From positions 1-64,000 of the forward strand of contig NZ_JAENIO010000003.1 in assembly GCF_016595415.1 (NCBI RefSeq): a DNA stretch of 64,000 bases, read 5' to 3'. A model generated the notes under the pieces. That model was not told the origin of the DNA. It was given only the letters and a program-made list of their open reading frames with translations, and did not search any database. Origin of the DNA: Roseibacillus ishigakijimensis. Lineage in GTDB: Bacteria > Verrucomicrobiota > Verrucomicrobiia > Verrucomicrobiales > Akkermansiaceae. Below are positions 11,466 through 20,772 of this stretch, piece by piece. Each line of letters opens with the position of its first letter. Position 1 is the first letter of the stretch. A program made the position numbers and the translations under genes.

Positions 11466-12329
11466 ATGCCAAATCAATGGACTGGAAAAGGAAATCCTTA
11501 CACCCGTGAGGAAGTGGTCGAGCGTTTCAATGACACCCTCGCGAAGGGAGAGGCTCTCATCGTTGCGGGAGCAGGAACGGGAATCAGTGCCAAATTCATC
11601 GAAAAGGGCGGGGCGGACATGATTATCATCTACAATTCCGGGCGCTTTCGCATGATGGGCCATGGCTCCACTGCCGGAATGATGGCCTATGGCGATGCCA
11701 ATGCCATTGCGATGGAAATTGGCGAATACGAGGTCCTGCCCGTGGTGGAGGAGGTCCCGGTGATCTGCGGAGTCCACGCCACCGATCCTCGGCGCCGGAT
11801 GTGGCACTGGTTGGGCAAAGTGAAGGAAATGGGTTTCTCGGGAATCAATAACTTTCCCACCCACACCATCGTGGACGGTCATTTCCGCGGCGTCTTGGAG
11901 GAAACCGGTATGAGTGTGCAGAAGGAATTCGAGGCCGTGGGCCTGGCCCGCAAAATGGACATGTTCTCCATTGTCTATGTCGGCTCTCCCGAGGAAGCCG
12001 CCGAGATGGCCCGGCAGGGAGCGGATGCCATCATCGCCCACGTGGGAACGACGGTGGGAGGCTCTATCGGAGTTACTGATGCGGTCGTTTCTTGGGAAGA
12101 GACGATCAAGCGCACTCAAGACATCATCGATGCTGCCAAGTCGGTGCGGGATGATATTTTTTACCTTTGCCATGGCGGCCCCATCAACACTCCGGAAGAT
12201 GCTGATCGGGTGATTCAGGCCACTGACTGCGTGGGCTTCGTGGGTGCATCCAGCCTCGAGCGCATGGGGGTGGAAGAATCTCTGACGAATCTCACCCGCG
12301 AGTTCAAATCCATTTCGGTCAAACGCTAG
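11466..12329 (+). CDS. PEP-hydrolase-like TIM-barrel protein (TIM-br_sig_trns family)
   Basis: A 287-residue protein of the phosphoenolpyruvate hydrolase-like family (Pfam TIM-br_sig_trns/PEP_hydrolase). Diagnostic stretches are the start region with GAGTGISAKFIEKGGADMII, NSGRFRMMGHGS, GVHATDPRR, NFPTHTIVDGHFR and HVGTTVGGSIG. Members often sit beside or are fused to UPF0261 (Tm-1-like) proteins; no UPF0261 gene is nearby here. The biochemical role is unsettled, and phosphoenolpyruvate or an analogue is a plausible ligand. The divergent AraC regulator suggests inducible expression. Confidence 0.82.
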   Translation: MPNQWTGKGNPYTREEVVERFNDTLAKGEALIVAGAGTGISAKFIEKGGADMIIIYNSGRFRMMGHGSTAGMMAYGDANAIAMEIGEYEVLPVVEEVPVICGVHATDPRRRMWHWLGKVKEMGFSGINNFPTHTIVDGHFRGVLEETGMSVQKEFEAVGLARKMDMFSIVYVGSPEEAAEMARQGADAIIAHVGTTVGGSIGVTDAVVSWEETIKRTQDIIDAAKSVRDDIFYLCHGGPINTPEDADRVIQATDCVGFVGASSLERMGVEESLTNLTREFKSISVKR

Positions 12330-12337
12330 CGGCTGGA

Positions 12338-12364
12338 AGGTCCCCGGTTGCCGGGGACTTTCGG
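12338..12364 (+). terminator. Short intrinsic terminator
   Basis: GTCCCCGG and its exact complement with a three-base TTG loop, followed by TTTC. The T tract is short, so strength is uncertain. Confidence 0.6.
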
Positions 12365-12400
12365 CTCAACCTGTTTCAGCTCATTCCTAGGATACCCTTT

Positions 12401-15400
12401 ATGATTCGACTATCTTTTGCAACCCTGCTGGTGGCCTCGACGTTGAGTGCCCAAGAGGTGGCGGAGCCCCGCCGCCTGGAGGTTCTCTTTCTCGGTGATG
12501 ACGGCCATCACAACCCCATTGAACGCTATCGTGTGCTCAAGCAATCCCTCGGTCCGCAGGGATTCAATCTTTCGTTTGAAGAGGATTTGAGCGAGATCAC
12601 GAGCGAAACGCTGTCGCTCTACGACGCTCTCATCGTCTACGCCAACTATGAGAAAGAGGAAGTCCCCGCCGCCATTCAGCCGTGGGTGACAGCGGGAGGA
12701 GGGCTCGTTGCCCTCCACAGCGCTTGTGGAAATTTTCATCCTTCCGAGGAATGGTTTGATTTGGTGGGCGGACGCTTTGCCAGTCACGAAGGCGGTGTTT
12801 TTAGCCCCGTTACGGTGGACTCCGAGCATCCCATCACGAAGGATCTGCCTGTGCTGAAGTCTTGGGATGAAACCTATCAGCATCAGGATTTGACCGAAGA
12901 CCGTCATCTTTTGCAAGTCCGGGAACCCATGAACGAGGGCGAAAGTGAGCCTGAGCCGTGGACTTGGGTTCGCAAGGAAGGGGAGGGGCGCGTGTTTTAT
13001 ACGGCAAGTGGTCACGATCTTCGCAGTTGGCGGGAACCTGCTTATCAGGAGCTGGTTCGGCGTGCCATTGTTTGGTCGGTTGGGGATGAAAAGGCGGACT
13101 TGTTTGCCCGCTTCGAACTGCCGAAGTTAGAGACCGAGGTTCCAGAGCTCGATAACCGCACCCATCCGGATATCCCCATGATGGAGCTGCAAAAGCCTCT
13201 TTCTCCTGAAGACAGCGCCGCCCACACCCAAGTCCCGGTGCGGACCCGGCTTGAGTTGTTCGCAAGCGAACCGATGATTAAGAATCCCATCGCGATTGAC
13301 TGGGATCATCGAGGTCGAGCCTGGGTGGTGGAGAGCTTTGGATACCCCAATGATGTCCCCGAGGAGCCTGGTTCCGGCACCGACACGATTAAAATTTTGG
13401 AAGATAGCGATGGCGATGGCCGTGCGGACAAGATGACGGTTTTCGCGGAGGGATTGCGTCACTGCACCGCAACGGCTTTCGTGAAGGACGGGGTGCTGGC
13501 CACTGATGGCCGTGACTTTGTTTTTCTTGGCGATAGCGACGGGGACGATAAAGCCGATGTGCGCCAGGTTCTTGCTACGGGGTTAAATATCAATGACACC
13601 CATGCCTCGACTTCCAACTTGTTTCGCGGCATCGATAACTGGATTTATGCCACCGTGGGATACAGTGGAGTGGATATGAAGGTCGGTGACCAGCATCACA
13701 AATTCGGGAGTTCGGTATTCCGCGTGCGACCCGATTTGTCCGAGCTGGAGTTCTTGCAAGGCACCACTAACAATACTTGGGGCTTGGGCTTCACTGAGCA
13801 GGGAGACATCACCGGTTCCACTGCTAATAACAATCCTTCGTGGCTGGTTTCCATACCCGCCCGTGCTTATCACGAGAGCGGGCTGGAGCAGCCGCGCACC
13901 CCTCGCATGGATGTTTTCCGCCGTCGTGATGGAGATCGGGGCCCCCGGCTTCTGCCCATGTATACCAATACTCGGGATGTCACTCAGGTGGATCAGATTG
14001 ACGGTTATACCGCTGCCGCAGGTCATCAGTTTTATACCGATCGGGTGATGGATGAGATTTTGGCTCCCAATAACGTTCTCATCTGTGAGCCGACAGGTCA
14101 TCTTGTCGCTACTGGTGACGTCGTTGCCAAAGGCTCGCTGATGGAGACCATCTTGAGAGGCAAAAACATCTTTGCCAGCGCGGATGCTTGGGCCGCCCCG
14201 GTAGCGGCTCGGGTGGGACCCGATGGCGCGGTTTGGATTGCGGATTGGTATAATCCCATCATCCAGCACAACGTTGTTTTCCGCTACTACAATCCCGCGC
14301 GGAACTACGACCAACCTCATAGTCCCTATCACACGGGCGAACGAAAAGGACCGGGTAAGGGCAATGCGTATCGCACCCCCTTGCGGGACCGTGATCATGG
14401 CCGAATCTGGCGGGTTGTCCCGGCTGATGGAAAACTTCGCGAAGATGTCACGCTGGACCCACGGCGGGTGAATACTCTGCTGGCGGGCTTGCGTTCGCCT
14501 TCTCAGCTGATTCGCCTGGAAGCGCAGCGCTTGTTGGTCGAAAGCGGGAGCAAGGTGGTCGTCGCGGAGCTGACGAAAATGGTCAAGCAGGGCAGCCAGT
14601 CTGAGATCCCCGCTCTTCATGCTCTTTGGACGCTGGAGGGCTTGGGCGAGCGAGAGGCCCTCGTGCCCGCCCTCTCATCGTCGAGCGCTCTCTTGCGCCG
14701 CCATGCTCTTCTCGCTCTAGGAGCCAAAGACCCTGCGGTTGTTTCCGCTTTGCCCCAGTTGATAGCTCAAACCGAAGAGCCTCGTGAACTATTGCATGTT
14801 CTGACGGCTGCCGCTCAGACTGAACCTCATGAAAAAGTGGCGCAAGCTCTTTGGAACCGGGTGCAGGAGGATGCCGATTTCGATGACTCCTTGCGGGAAG
14901 CCAGTCGGCTGGCCCTTCGTCAGCAGGGCTTGACTCTGGTGAAGACTTCTCTCGCAGACCTGCCCGCAGTGCAGCCAAATCATTGGCAGGGGCAGGAAGC
15001 GGTCGAAGTCATCAAGCGAGTGGCCAGTAGCGACCAGCGGGAAGATTTGGCGAATTTTGCCAAAGAGGCCCCGGTGGGAGTGCGCACTCATATCGAGAGC
15101 ATTCTGGCTGGGCCTCGCGTTGTCGAAAGGGAAGCAGCCCAGGTGCCCCGTCGTTTCCATGCCGGACGGGACCACTACATGAAGGCCTGCATCGAGTGCC
15201 ACCAGGCGGACGGAAAAGGAGTTGAAAACACCTTCCCGCCGCTGGTGGATTCCGAATGGGTCACCGGTGATCGGGATCGGATGTTACGGATTCTGCTGGG
15301 TGGTCTGGCTGGAGAAATCGAGGTGAATGGAATCGAGTTCAATGGCGTCATGCCCGGTCATAGTCATGTGAGTGATGAGGAAATCGCTCAAATCGCCAGC

Positions 15401-15535
15401 TTCGTGCGCTTCGCCTTCGGGGGGCTGGAGGAAGAAGCCGTCACCCCGGCGGAGGTGAAAGCTCTCCGTCCCGAGGTTGAGGCCCGCAAATATGTTCCCT
15501 GGTCTGTGGAGGACTTGGAGAAAGCGGGTCAGTAG
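12401..15535 (+). CDS. PVC-type heme-binding dehydrogenase with N-terminal ThuA domain
   Basis: A 1044-residue exported protein. A signal peptide (MIRLSFATLLVASTLSA) is followed by a ThuA domain (about 25-225; FYTASGHDL...W), a membrane-bound-dehydrogenase beta-propeller domain (about 275-680; starts ELFASEPMIKNPIAIDWD), a helical HEAT-like region (about 700-900) and a C-terminal cytochrome c domain with CIECH near residue 929 and a Met ligand candidate in VMPGH. Multidomain proteins of this kind are a hallmark of Planctomycetota and Verrucomicrobiota and are thought to oxidise sugars or polyols in the periplasm. The precise substrate is unknown. The next ThuA protein gene follows in the same direction after a terminator. 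Confidence 0.9.
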   Translation: MIRLSFATLLVASTLSAQEVAEPRRLEVLFLGDDGHHNPIERYRVLKQSLGPQGFNLSFEEDLSEITSETLSLYDALIVYANYEKEEVPAAIQPWVTAGGGLVALHSACGNFHPSEEWFDLVGGRFASHEGGVFSPVTVDSEHPITKDLPVLKSWDETYQHQDLTEDRHLLQVREPMNEGESEPEPWTWVRKEGEGRVFYTASGHDLRSWREPAYQELVRRAIVWSVGDEKADLFARFELPKLETEVPELDNRTHPDIPMMELQKPLSPEDSAAHTQVPVRTRLELFASEPMIKNPIAIDWDHRGRAWVVESFGYPNDVPEEPGSGTDTIKILEDSDGDGRADKMTVFAEGLRHCTATAFVKDGVLATDGRDFVFLGDSDGDDKADVRQVLATGLNINDTHASTSNLFRGIDNWIYATVGYSGVDMKVGDQHHKFGSSVFRVRPDLSELEFLQGTTNNTWGLGFTEQGDITGSTANNNPSWLVSIPARAYHESGLEQPRTPRMDVFRRRDGDRGPRLLPMYTNTRDVTQVDQIDGYTAAAGHQFYTDRVMDEILAPNNVLICEPTGHLVATGDVVAKGSLMETILRGKNIFASADAWAAPVAARVGPDGAVWIADWYNPIIQHNVVFRYYNPARNYDQPHSPYHTGERKGPGKGNAYRTPLRDRDHGRIWRVVPADGKLREDVTLDPRRVNTLLAGLRSPSQLIRLEAQRLLVESGSKVVVAELTKMVKQGSQSEIPALHALWTLEGLGEREALVPALSSSSALLRRHALLALGAKDPAVVSALPQLIAQTEEPRELLHVLTAAAQTEPHEKVAQALWNRVQEDADFDDSLREASRLALRQQGLTLVKTSLADLPAVQPNHWQGQEAVEVIKRVASSDQREDLANFAKEAPVGVRTHIESILAGPRVVEREAAQVPRRFHAGRDHYMKACIECHQADGKGVENTFPPLVDSEWVTGDRDRMLRILLGGLAGEIEVNGIEFNGVMPGHSHVSDEEIAQIASFVRFAFGGLEEEAVTPAEVKALRPEVEARKYVPWSVEDLEKAGQ

Positions 15536-15567
15536 AACGCTTCCTTACCTTTTCAGTTGCTAGCGAA

Positions 15568-15601
15568 AGCCATCCCCCGTCGACGGGGGGTGGCTTTTTT
15601 T
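15568..15601 (+). terminator. Intrinsic terminator after the heme dehydrogenase
   Basis: A 12-base stem (AGCCATCCCCCG against CGGGGGGTGGCT, one G-T pair), four-base loop and seven T residues. It separates the two ThuA genes. Confidence 0.88.
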
Positions 15602-15682
15602 CTGCCAGAGGGAAAAATCCCAGTTTGTGGGTTACTTCTTCACAGACGCTTCCATTCATTTTCGCTAGGCTCTTCCTTTGCC

Positions 15683-16432
15683 ATGAAGAAAATCCTGTTT
15701 ACGAGTCTCATTCTGTGCCCGTTGCTGGCGGGAGCCAATCCCAAGGATCCCGAAACGACTGCCCCCTGGGGGGAAAAATTTGCGGCTGAGTCAGCCGAGT
15801 CGACCCTGCAAGTTCTCCTCGTTGGTTCGGGTAGCTCTCATGATTTTCCTCGTGATTTTTTGAGCACGGATCGGGAGACCCTGCTTGCAAGTGGCGATCT
15901 GGAGGTGGTTTCGACCCCGAATATGGAGGAAGCGGTGGCCTTGCTTCCTCAGGCGGAGGTGCTCGTTTTCAGCGGTAATCACGGTGACTATGGCAAAAAG
16001 GAGTTTCAGGAGGCCCTGCATGCTCACGCCGACGCGGGCAAGGGACTGGTTTTTCTCCATGCCGCCACGTGGTCTCATCCCTGGGAAGGATACAATGACC
16101 GCTTCATTGCCGGTCGCACGCCCAGCCATGGAAACGGACTTTTTGCGGTTACGGTTACCGATACTGATCATGCGGTGACAAAAGAGGTTCCCGAGGAGTT
16201 TCAGATTGAAGACGAAAATTATCGCTTCGAATTGGCTGACGAGGAACGGGTGCATGTTTGTTGTGAGAATGCCGCCGACCAAACCGAGGGGCCGATTCCC
16301 AGCGTCTGGGTGGTCAAGGACCCGAAAACACGCATCGTTTGCATCACTCTGGGGCACGATGACAAGGCTCACAAAAATGAGGCCTATCAAAAGCTGCTCA
16401 TCAACGCCGTCCAGTGGGTGGCCGAGCAGTGA
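15683..16432 (+). CDS. Exported ThuA-domain protein
   Basis: A 249-residue protein with a signal peptide (MKKILFTSLILCPLLAGA) and a single ThuA domain, a class I glutamine-amidotransferase-like fold linked to trehalose and other sugar use. It keeps GNHGDYG, LVFLHAATW and the late CITLGHDDKAH. The start at 15683 gives the signal peptide; an upstream extension would read through the terminator. It follows the ThuA-heme dehydrogenase and resembles its first domain, so the two may act on related sugars. The enzyme activity of ThuA domains is not well defined. Confidence 0.82.
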   Translation: MKKILFTSLILCPLLAGANPKDPETTAPWGEKFAAESAESTLQVLLVGSGSSHDFPRDFLSTDRETLLASGDLEVVSTPNMEEAVALLPQAEVLVFSGNHGDYGKKEFQEALHAHADAGKGLVFLHAATWSHPWEGYNDRFIAGRTPSHGNGLFAVTVTDTDHAVTKEVPEEFQIEDENYRFELADEERVHVCCENAADQTEGPIPSVWVVKDPKTRIVCITLGHDDKAHKNEAYQKLLINAVQWVAEQ

Positions 16433-16484
16433 AAATCAGGTCCGACGGCGGGGTTGAAATTGCCGTTGGGGCCGCTACTTTCAA

Positions 16485-16528
16485 AGCGCTCTCACTTCCT
16501 TCTTGCTGCAGGAAGAGGGCGCTTTTTT
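16485..16528 (+). terminator. Terminator-like hairpin overlapping the YitT ribosome binding site
   Basis: AGCGCTCTC (16485-16493) pairs with GAGGGCGCT (16515-16523), with an added TTCC/GGAA pairing after a two-base bulge, and is followed by six T residues that abut the YitT start codon. The likely Shine-Dalgarno (GGAAGAGG, 16511-16518) lies in the 3' arm. The hairpin could end transcription of the ThuA gene and also hide the start of the next gene. Confidence 0.6.
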
Positions 16529-17428
16529 ATGACCCCTCCTTTCGATTCCCGCCGCCGTGTCCTCGACTATGCCACATTGCTTCTTTCCGGGCTGCTCTAT
16601 GCTTGCGCACTGAAGTATTTCGTCTTGCCCTCCCAGGTGATCCTGACCGGAACGGAGGGAATTGCGACCGCCTTGTCCTACTATTTCGATAGTTACGCCC
16701 TCTTCATCGGACTTTACCTGCTCTTTCAGGTGGTGCTCTTGGGCTTTGCTTTCACCCGGGTGAGCCGAGTCTTCGCCGTCCGTTCGGCAGTTGTGGTGAC
16801 GACGGTGGTCGTCATGTTGATGGTCCTTCCCGAGTTCCGCTTTGCCCGCCCGGAGCCCCATCACGAGCGTATGATTCTTGTTCTTTTCGGGGGAATTTTG
16901 GCGGGAGCGGCCAAGGCCATGGCCTTCACGCGGCGGGGCTCCACCGGCGACGAAGACATCTTGGGGGCTTATTTTGCCAGTAAATACCTCAAGCCCGTTG
17001 GATCGATTGCCATCGTCGCGGCAGGCGTGTCCACGGCTTTCGGGTTGCTGATGGCTTTCCTCAAGACCGGGGATTTTGAGACGGTGGTGAATACCTTGAT
17101 GTATACCATCGTTTATATCTTTGCCTCGGCGGAGACGCTCAATAATCTTTATCACAAGTTCAAGATCACCATGCTGGCGGTTCTCACTCGGAAGCAAGAG
17201 GCGGTGGGCAAAGCCATTAATTCGGCCATCGAGCACCGCACTTTCACCGTTTCGGAAGCCACCGGGGGCCGGAGCCGGGAGAAATTTGCCATCGTGCGCA
17301 CCATCATTACTCAAGAAGAGCTTCCCACCATGATTGCGGCGGTGGAGGCCGCTGATCCGGAATGCTTCCATTACCACCACGATGTCGAAGGTATTTCGCG
17401 TCGCTACTATATTGCGCCCATTGGGTGA
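16529..17428 (+). CDS. YitT-family membrane protein with DUF2179 domain
   Basis: A 299-residue integral membrane protein. Five or six hydrophobic helices span residues about 15-205, beginning LLLSGLLYACALKYFVLPS with the YitT-typical TGTEGIATALSYYF, and the cytoplasmic C-terminal DUF2179 domain follows (about 215-295; MLAVLTRKQEAVGKAIN, ending HHDVEGISRRYYI). The function of the family is unknown. I chose the ATG at 16529 because GGAAGAGG lies ten bases upstream; a longer in-frame start reads through the hairpin. It precedes lnt by 12 bases and may be co-transcribed. Confidence 0.85.
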   Translation: MTPPFDSRRRVLDYATLLLSGLLYACALKYFVLPSQVILTGTEGIATALSYYFDSYALFIGLYLLFQVVLLGFAFTRVSRVFAVRSAVVVTTVVVMLMVLPEFRFARPEPHHERMILVLFGGILAGAAKAMAFTRRGSTGDEDILGAYFASKYLKPVGSIAIVAAGVSTAFGLLMAFLKTGDFETVVNTLMYTIVYIFASAETLNNLYHKFKITMLAVLTRKQEAVGKAINSAIEHRTFTVSEATGGRSREKFAIVRTIITQEELPTMIAAVEAADPECFHYHHDVEGISRRYYIAPIG

Positions 17429-17440
17429 GAAGCGAAGATT

Positions 17441-19204
17441 ATGTTGCCTATGAAAACCGTTCTCACCGTTCTGTGGCCCTTGCTGCTTTCGCTGCTCGGG
17501 GGCGTTTTACTCGCGCTTTGTTTTGCGCCCTTTGACTGGCCGGACTTGGTCTGGCTGGCCCCGGTCGCCTGGCTGGCGGCCCTTTGGTTGGGGGGAGGGG
17601 AGCGCAAGCGCAAGCGTTTTGGTTTCCTCACCGCAAGCGTGGGTGGGTTTGTCTTTTGGGCTCTCAACTTGAAGTGGCTGGCCTCGGTGGCTGGGGGGGC
17701 CTATCTGATTTTGGCTCTCTATTTGGCTCTCTTCTTCGGGCTTTTCGGACTCTTTGCGGCCACGACGGGAAATCCCTTTCGTCGGAAGAGGGCACCAGGA
17801 ACCCGCCTTGCGGAAGCCGGGCGTTCGCTCGCCTATGCGGCCCTCAATGGTGGGGTGTGGTGTGGCCTGGAGTGGCTGCGCGGCTGGCTTTTCACCGGCT
17901 TCGGTTGGAATGGCCTCGGGGTGGCTTTTCATGATCGCTTGCCGCTGGCGCAGGGGGCGGAATTCGTAGGCGTCACCGGTCTGGCCTTTTTGCCGGTTTT
18001 TACTGCGGCGGTCTTGGTGCAGGTGGGCGTTCGCCTGGCAGCGGGCGTGCGCGTCGGTCGAGTCGAACGCCATTGGGATTTTGCGGCCACCATTCTCTTT
18101 CTCATCGCCGTTTTCACCTTTGGTGTTTTCCGCACCTTCTCCATCAATCGCGCCCCCAGTGAGGCCCTTCGCGTTCTGTTGGTCCAGATGGATATTCCCC
18201 AAACGGCAGGCAAGGTTCACTGGACCCCGGAGGAGGTTCATGAAGGCTACGAAAGCGAAACCCGAGCTGCCTTTGCTGCTGTGGATGCTCTTAATGAAAA
18301 GCTCGTCGCGGAAGCCGAGGGGGAAGTTGAACTCGCGGCCATCGACTGGGTCGTCTGGCCCGAGGTGGTGCTCTACGGGCCCTTACTCTCCCTGGAGGAG
18401 GAACGATATGTCACCTACGAGCCATCCAGTAGCACCATCACCCGGATGCAGGAATTGGGAGCCCGCAATTTCATTGCCGGAATTGGGGAGATCGAGGGGG
18501 AAATTGTCGATGAGATCATTCGTCCCCGGCCTGACGGCACACATTACAATTCCTTGTTGGCGGTCAATCCAGAGTCCGAGTTGTCCGTTCACCGCAAACA
18601 ACATCTGGTCATTTATGGCGAGTTCATTCCCTTTGTCGATTCCGTGCAATGGCTGGCTGATATTTATGAGAAAGTGGCTGGGGTGAAGTGGGCGGGTAAC
18701 ATGGGCCGGGGCACGGGGGCGGAAGGGTTTTCCCTGCCCGGGGCCGGTGGGGAAGTGCGGGTCATCCCCTCCATTTGTTTCGAGGATACCGTTCCCCGGG
18801 TGACCCGTAAGTTTAGCGAGGGGCCACGCGAAATCATCGTCAATATCACCAATGATGGTTGGTTTGGAAAGACCGAGGGTTCGCAACAGCACTTCGACAA
18901 TGCACTCTTTCGCACCATCGAGCTGCGGCGTCCCATGGTGCGCGCTGCCAACCGGGGCGTCACCGGGGTGGTCTCTGCTACGGGAAGTCTCGTGGATTAC
19001 CGCACCGGGGAAGAGCAAGTGCTGCGCAATGAAGAGGGGAAGCCTTTCACTCGGGGACATGTGCGCGGCCGGGCCTACATCCGGGAAAGCGGGGGGCCGA
19101 CTCTCTATGCCCGCTTTGGCGACTGGTTTGCCGCTCTCGGTCTGTTCGCGGGACTAGCAGCCGTGTTCTGGCAAAAAGCGCGCGCGCGGAGCCGCCGTTC
19201 CTGA
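17441..19204 (+). CDS. lnt: Apolipoprotein N-acyltransferase
   Basis: A 587-residue inner-membrane enzyme that adds the third acyl chain to outer-membrane lipoproteins. The N-terminal 230 residues are hydrophobic helices, including GVWCGLEWLRGWLFTGFGWN, and the C-terminal half is the carbon-nitrogen hydrolase domain. The catalytic triad is visible: Glu in WVVWPEVV, Lys in SVHRKQHLVIYGEF and Cys in IPSICFEDT. A last membrane helix closes the protein. It is somewhat longer than E. coli Lnt (512). Lipoproteins elsewhere in the window (TolC-like, DUF1353) are likely clients. Confidence 0.93.
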   Translation: MLPMKTVLTVLWPLLLSLLGGVLLALCFAPFDWPDLVWLAPVAWLAALWLGGGERKRKRFGFLTASVGGFVFWALNLKWLASVAGGAYLILALYLALFFGLFGLFAATTGNPFRRKRAPGTRLAEAGRSLAYAALNGGVWCGLEWLRGWLFTGFGWNGLGVAFHDRLPLAQGAEFVGVTGLAFLPVFTAAVLVQVGVRLAAGVRVGRVERHWDFAATILFLIAVFTFGVFRTFSINRAPSEALRVLLVQMDIPQTAGKVHWTPEEVHEGYESETRAAFAAVDALNEKLVAEAEGEVELAAIDWVVWPEVVLYGPLLSLEEERYVTYEPSSSTITRMQELGARNFIAGIGEIEGEIVDEIIRPRPDGTHYNSLLAVNPESELSVHRKQHLVIYGEFIPFVDSVQWLADIYEKVAGVKWAGNMGRGTGAEGFSLPGAGGEVRVIPSICFEDTVPRVTRKFSEGPREIIVNITNDGWFGKTEGSQQHFDNALFRTIELRRPMVRAANRGVTGVVSATGSLVDYRTGEEQVLRNEEGKPFTRGHVRGRAYIRESGGPTLYARFGDWFAALGLFAGLAAVFWQKARARSRRS

Positions 19205-19253
19205 ACTTGCTTTTCGCTCTTAGATTCCCTACTATCACGGCAATTGTCTGGTT

Positions 19254-19790
19254 ATGATGAAACCGTCTTTCCTCTTTCTGCCACTCCTTATTCTGGTGTG
19301 GTTTTTCGGTGCCTGTGCCCCCATGAAGCCGGTGCCGCTCATTCCCTTTATTGATGGCGAGCACTGGATGGTGGCTAGTCCCTTGATCTACGAGCGCGCC
19401 AGCACGGGCGAAGTTTACGAGGTGCCGGAGGGTTTTGTGACTGATTTTGCCAGCATTCCCCGTCCTTTGTGGCCCATTTATCCCAAGACCGGGCGCTATC
19501 AACTGGCTGCCGTAGTGCACGATTTTCTCTACTGGGAGCAAACCACCACTCGCAAGGAAGCTGATGAGATTTTTCTAGCAGGTATGATCGAGTCGGACGT
19601 TCCCAAAAAGGATCGCACCGTGATCTATCAGGCGGTGCGCACCGGCGGAGGACGGGCGTGGAAAAAGAACGCCGAGGAACGGGCGGCGGGCAAGCCCCGC
19701 CAGATTCCATCGGAATACCGCGATATCCCGGCCAATACCGAGTGGAAAGAGTATCGGGAATTTCTCTACAAAGAGGGAGTGCGGCCCTAA
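19254..19790 (+). CDS. DUF1353 lipoprotein
   Basis: A 178-residue protein with a lipoprotein signal peptide (MMKPSFLFLPLLILVWFFGAC) and the DUF1353 signature VTDFASIPRP followed by AVVHDFLYW. The family is found in phages and bacteria and has no settled role; the conserved His and Asp suggest metal binding or hydrolysis. It lies 49 bases after lnt. Confidence 0.78.
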   Translation: MMKPSFLFLPLLILVWFFGACAPMKPVPLIPFIDGEHWMVASPLIYERASTGEVYEVPEGFVTDFASIPRPLWPIYPKTGRYQLAAVVHDFLYWEQTTTRKEADEIFLAGMIESDVPKKDRTVIYQAVRTGGGRAWKKNAEERAAGKPRQIPSEYRDIPANTEWKEYREFLYKEGVRP

Positions 19791-19800
19791 GCTCGCCGGC

Positions 19801-20772
19801 ATGGAGGGAGTGACCATTCATGGCTGTGGCTTGGCGGGAGTGTTTGTCGGCTGGCATCTCTGGCAGCGTGGTATCAGTTTTCGCCATGTGGGCGAGCGCG
19901 AGGTGGGAGCCTCTTGGGCGGCTGCGGGATTGGTCAATCCGGTGACTGGCAAGGGCATGAACGTCAGTTGGCGCTTGGCGGATTTCCTGGAGGGCATGCG
20001 GGAATTTTATCTCGATGCGGGAGCGATGTTGGGAGGGCGGTATTTTCAGGAAAGTCCGGTGCTCCGGATTTTTAGCGATGAGAAAGAGCGCCAGAAATTT
20101 GCCCATAAACAACCGGCTCTTGAGCCTTGGATAGGTGATGTCTATCAGGTTCTCACCGATGTGAAGGGGGGGGAATTCGGTGGTGTGGAATGGGTCGGCG
20201 GCGGTTGGGTGGCGGTGCGGCAGTTCGTGACCGATTCCCTGGCCTTTTTTACGGAAGAAGGCCGGGGCGCTCCCGGTCCGGTGGTCGATGTTTATTGTCA
20301 AGGCGCGCTGGGATTGCAGCAGGGGCTTTTTTCCTCGTTACCCCGGCGATTAGCCAAGGGGGAGATTCTGGAAGTGGAGATTCCGGGCTGGGGAGAAGAG
20401 CGCATTCTCAATCGCCGCGGATGGTGTATCCCGATTGGAAAAGATATCTATCGGGTGGGGGCAACCTATGAGTGGGAGGATTTGGATAGTGAACCCACGG
20501 AGGAGGGACGGAGGCGCTTGCAAGAACTCGTGGGCGAGTTCACGGACCGGCCCTTCACCGTGCGAAATCATGTTGCCGGGGTTCGCCCCATTGTGCGCAA
20601 TAGCGAGCCGGTGGTGGGAGCTCATCCGGAGGAAAAGAGCCGCTATCTCCTCAATGGATTGGGTTCTAAAGGCTGTCTCTACGGACCGGAGGCGGCGCGG
20701 CAATTGGTGAATTTGATTTTGGACCAGCAGGAGGTCAGTGCCGATTTTTCCCTGCAAAGAGTTTTGCCATGA
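19801..20772 (+). CDS. FAD-dependent oxidoreductase (DAO family), possible MnmC-type tRNA-modifying enzyme
   Basis: A 323-residue flavoprotein of the D-amino-acid-oxidase family. The N-terminal dinucleotide fold is GCGLAGVFVGWHL, and the C-terminal FAD-binding stretch is RYLLNGLGSKGCLYGPEAA; GVRPIVRNSEPVVGAHP is also typical of the glycine-oxidase/MnmC branch. Its stop codon overlaps by four bases (ATGA) the start of a methyltransferase of the MnmM/YtqB family. In E. coli the oxidoreductase half of MnmC removes the carboxymethyl group of cmnm5(s2)U34 and the methyltransferase half then methylates it, so this pair may be a split version. That is inference from family and context; another amine substrate is possible. 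Confidence 0.75.
   Translation: MEGVTIHGCGLAGVFVGWHLWQRGISFRHVGEREVGASWAAAGLVNPVTGKGMNVSWRLADFLEGMREFYLDAGAMLGGRYFQESPVLRIFSDEKERQKFAHKQPALEPWIGDVYQVLTDVKGGEFGGVEWVGGGWVAVRQFVTDSLAFFTEEGRGAPGPVVDVYCQGALGLQQGLFSSLPRRLAKGEILEVEIPGWGEERILNRRGWCIPIGKDIYRVGATYEWEDLDSEPTEEGRRRLQELVGEFTDRPFTVRNHVAGVRPIVRNSEPVVGAHPEEKSRYLLNGLGSKGCLYGPEAARQLVNLILDQQEVSADFSLQRVLP

Noticed and set aside
11322-12173. A 284-codon extension upstream of the AraC gene
   Set aside because: It lies antisense to the PEP-hydrolase-like gene, which is clearly coding, and adds no domain to the regulator.
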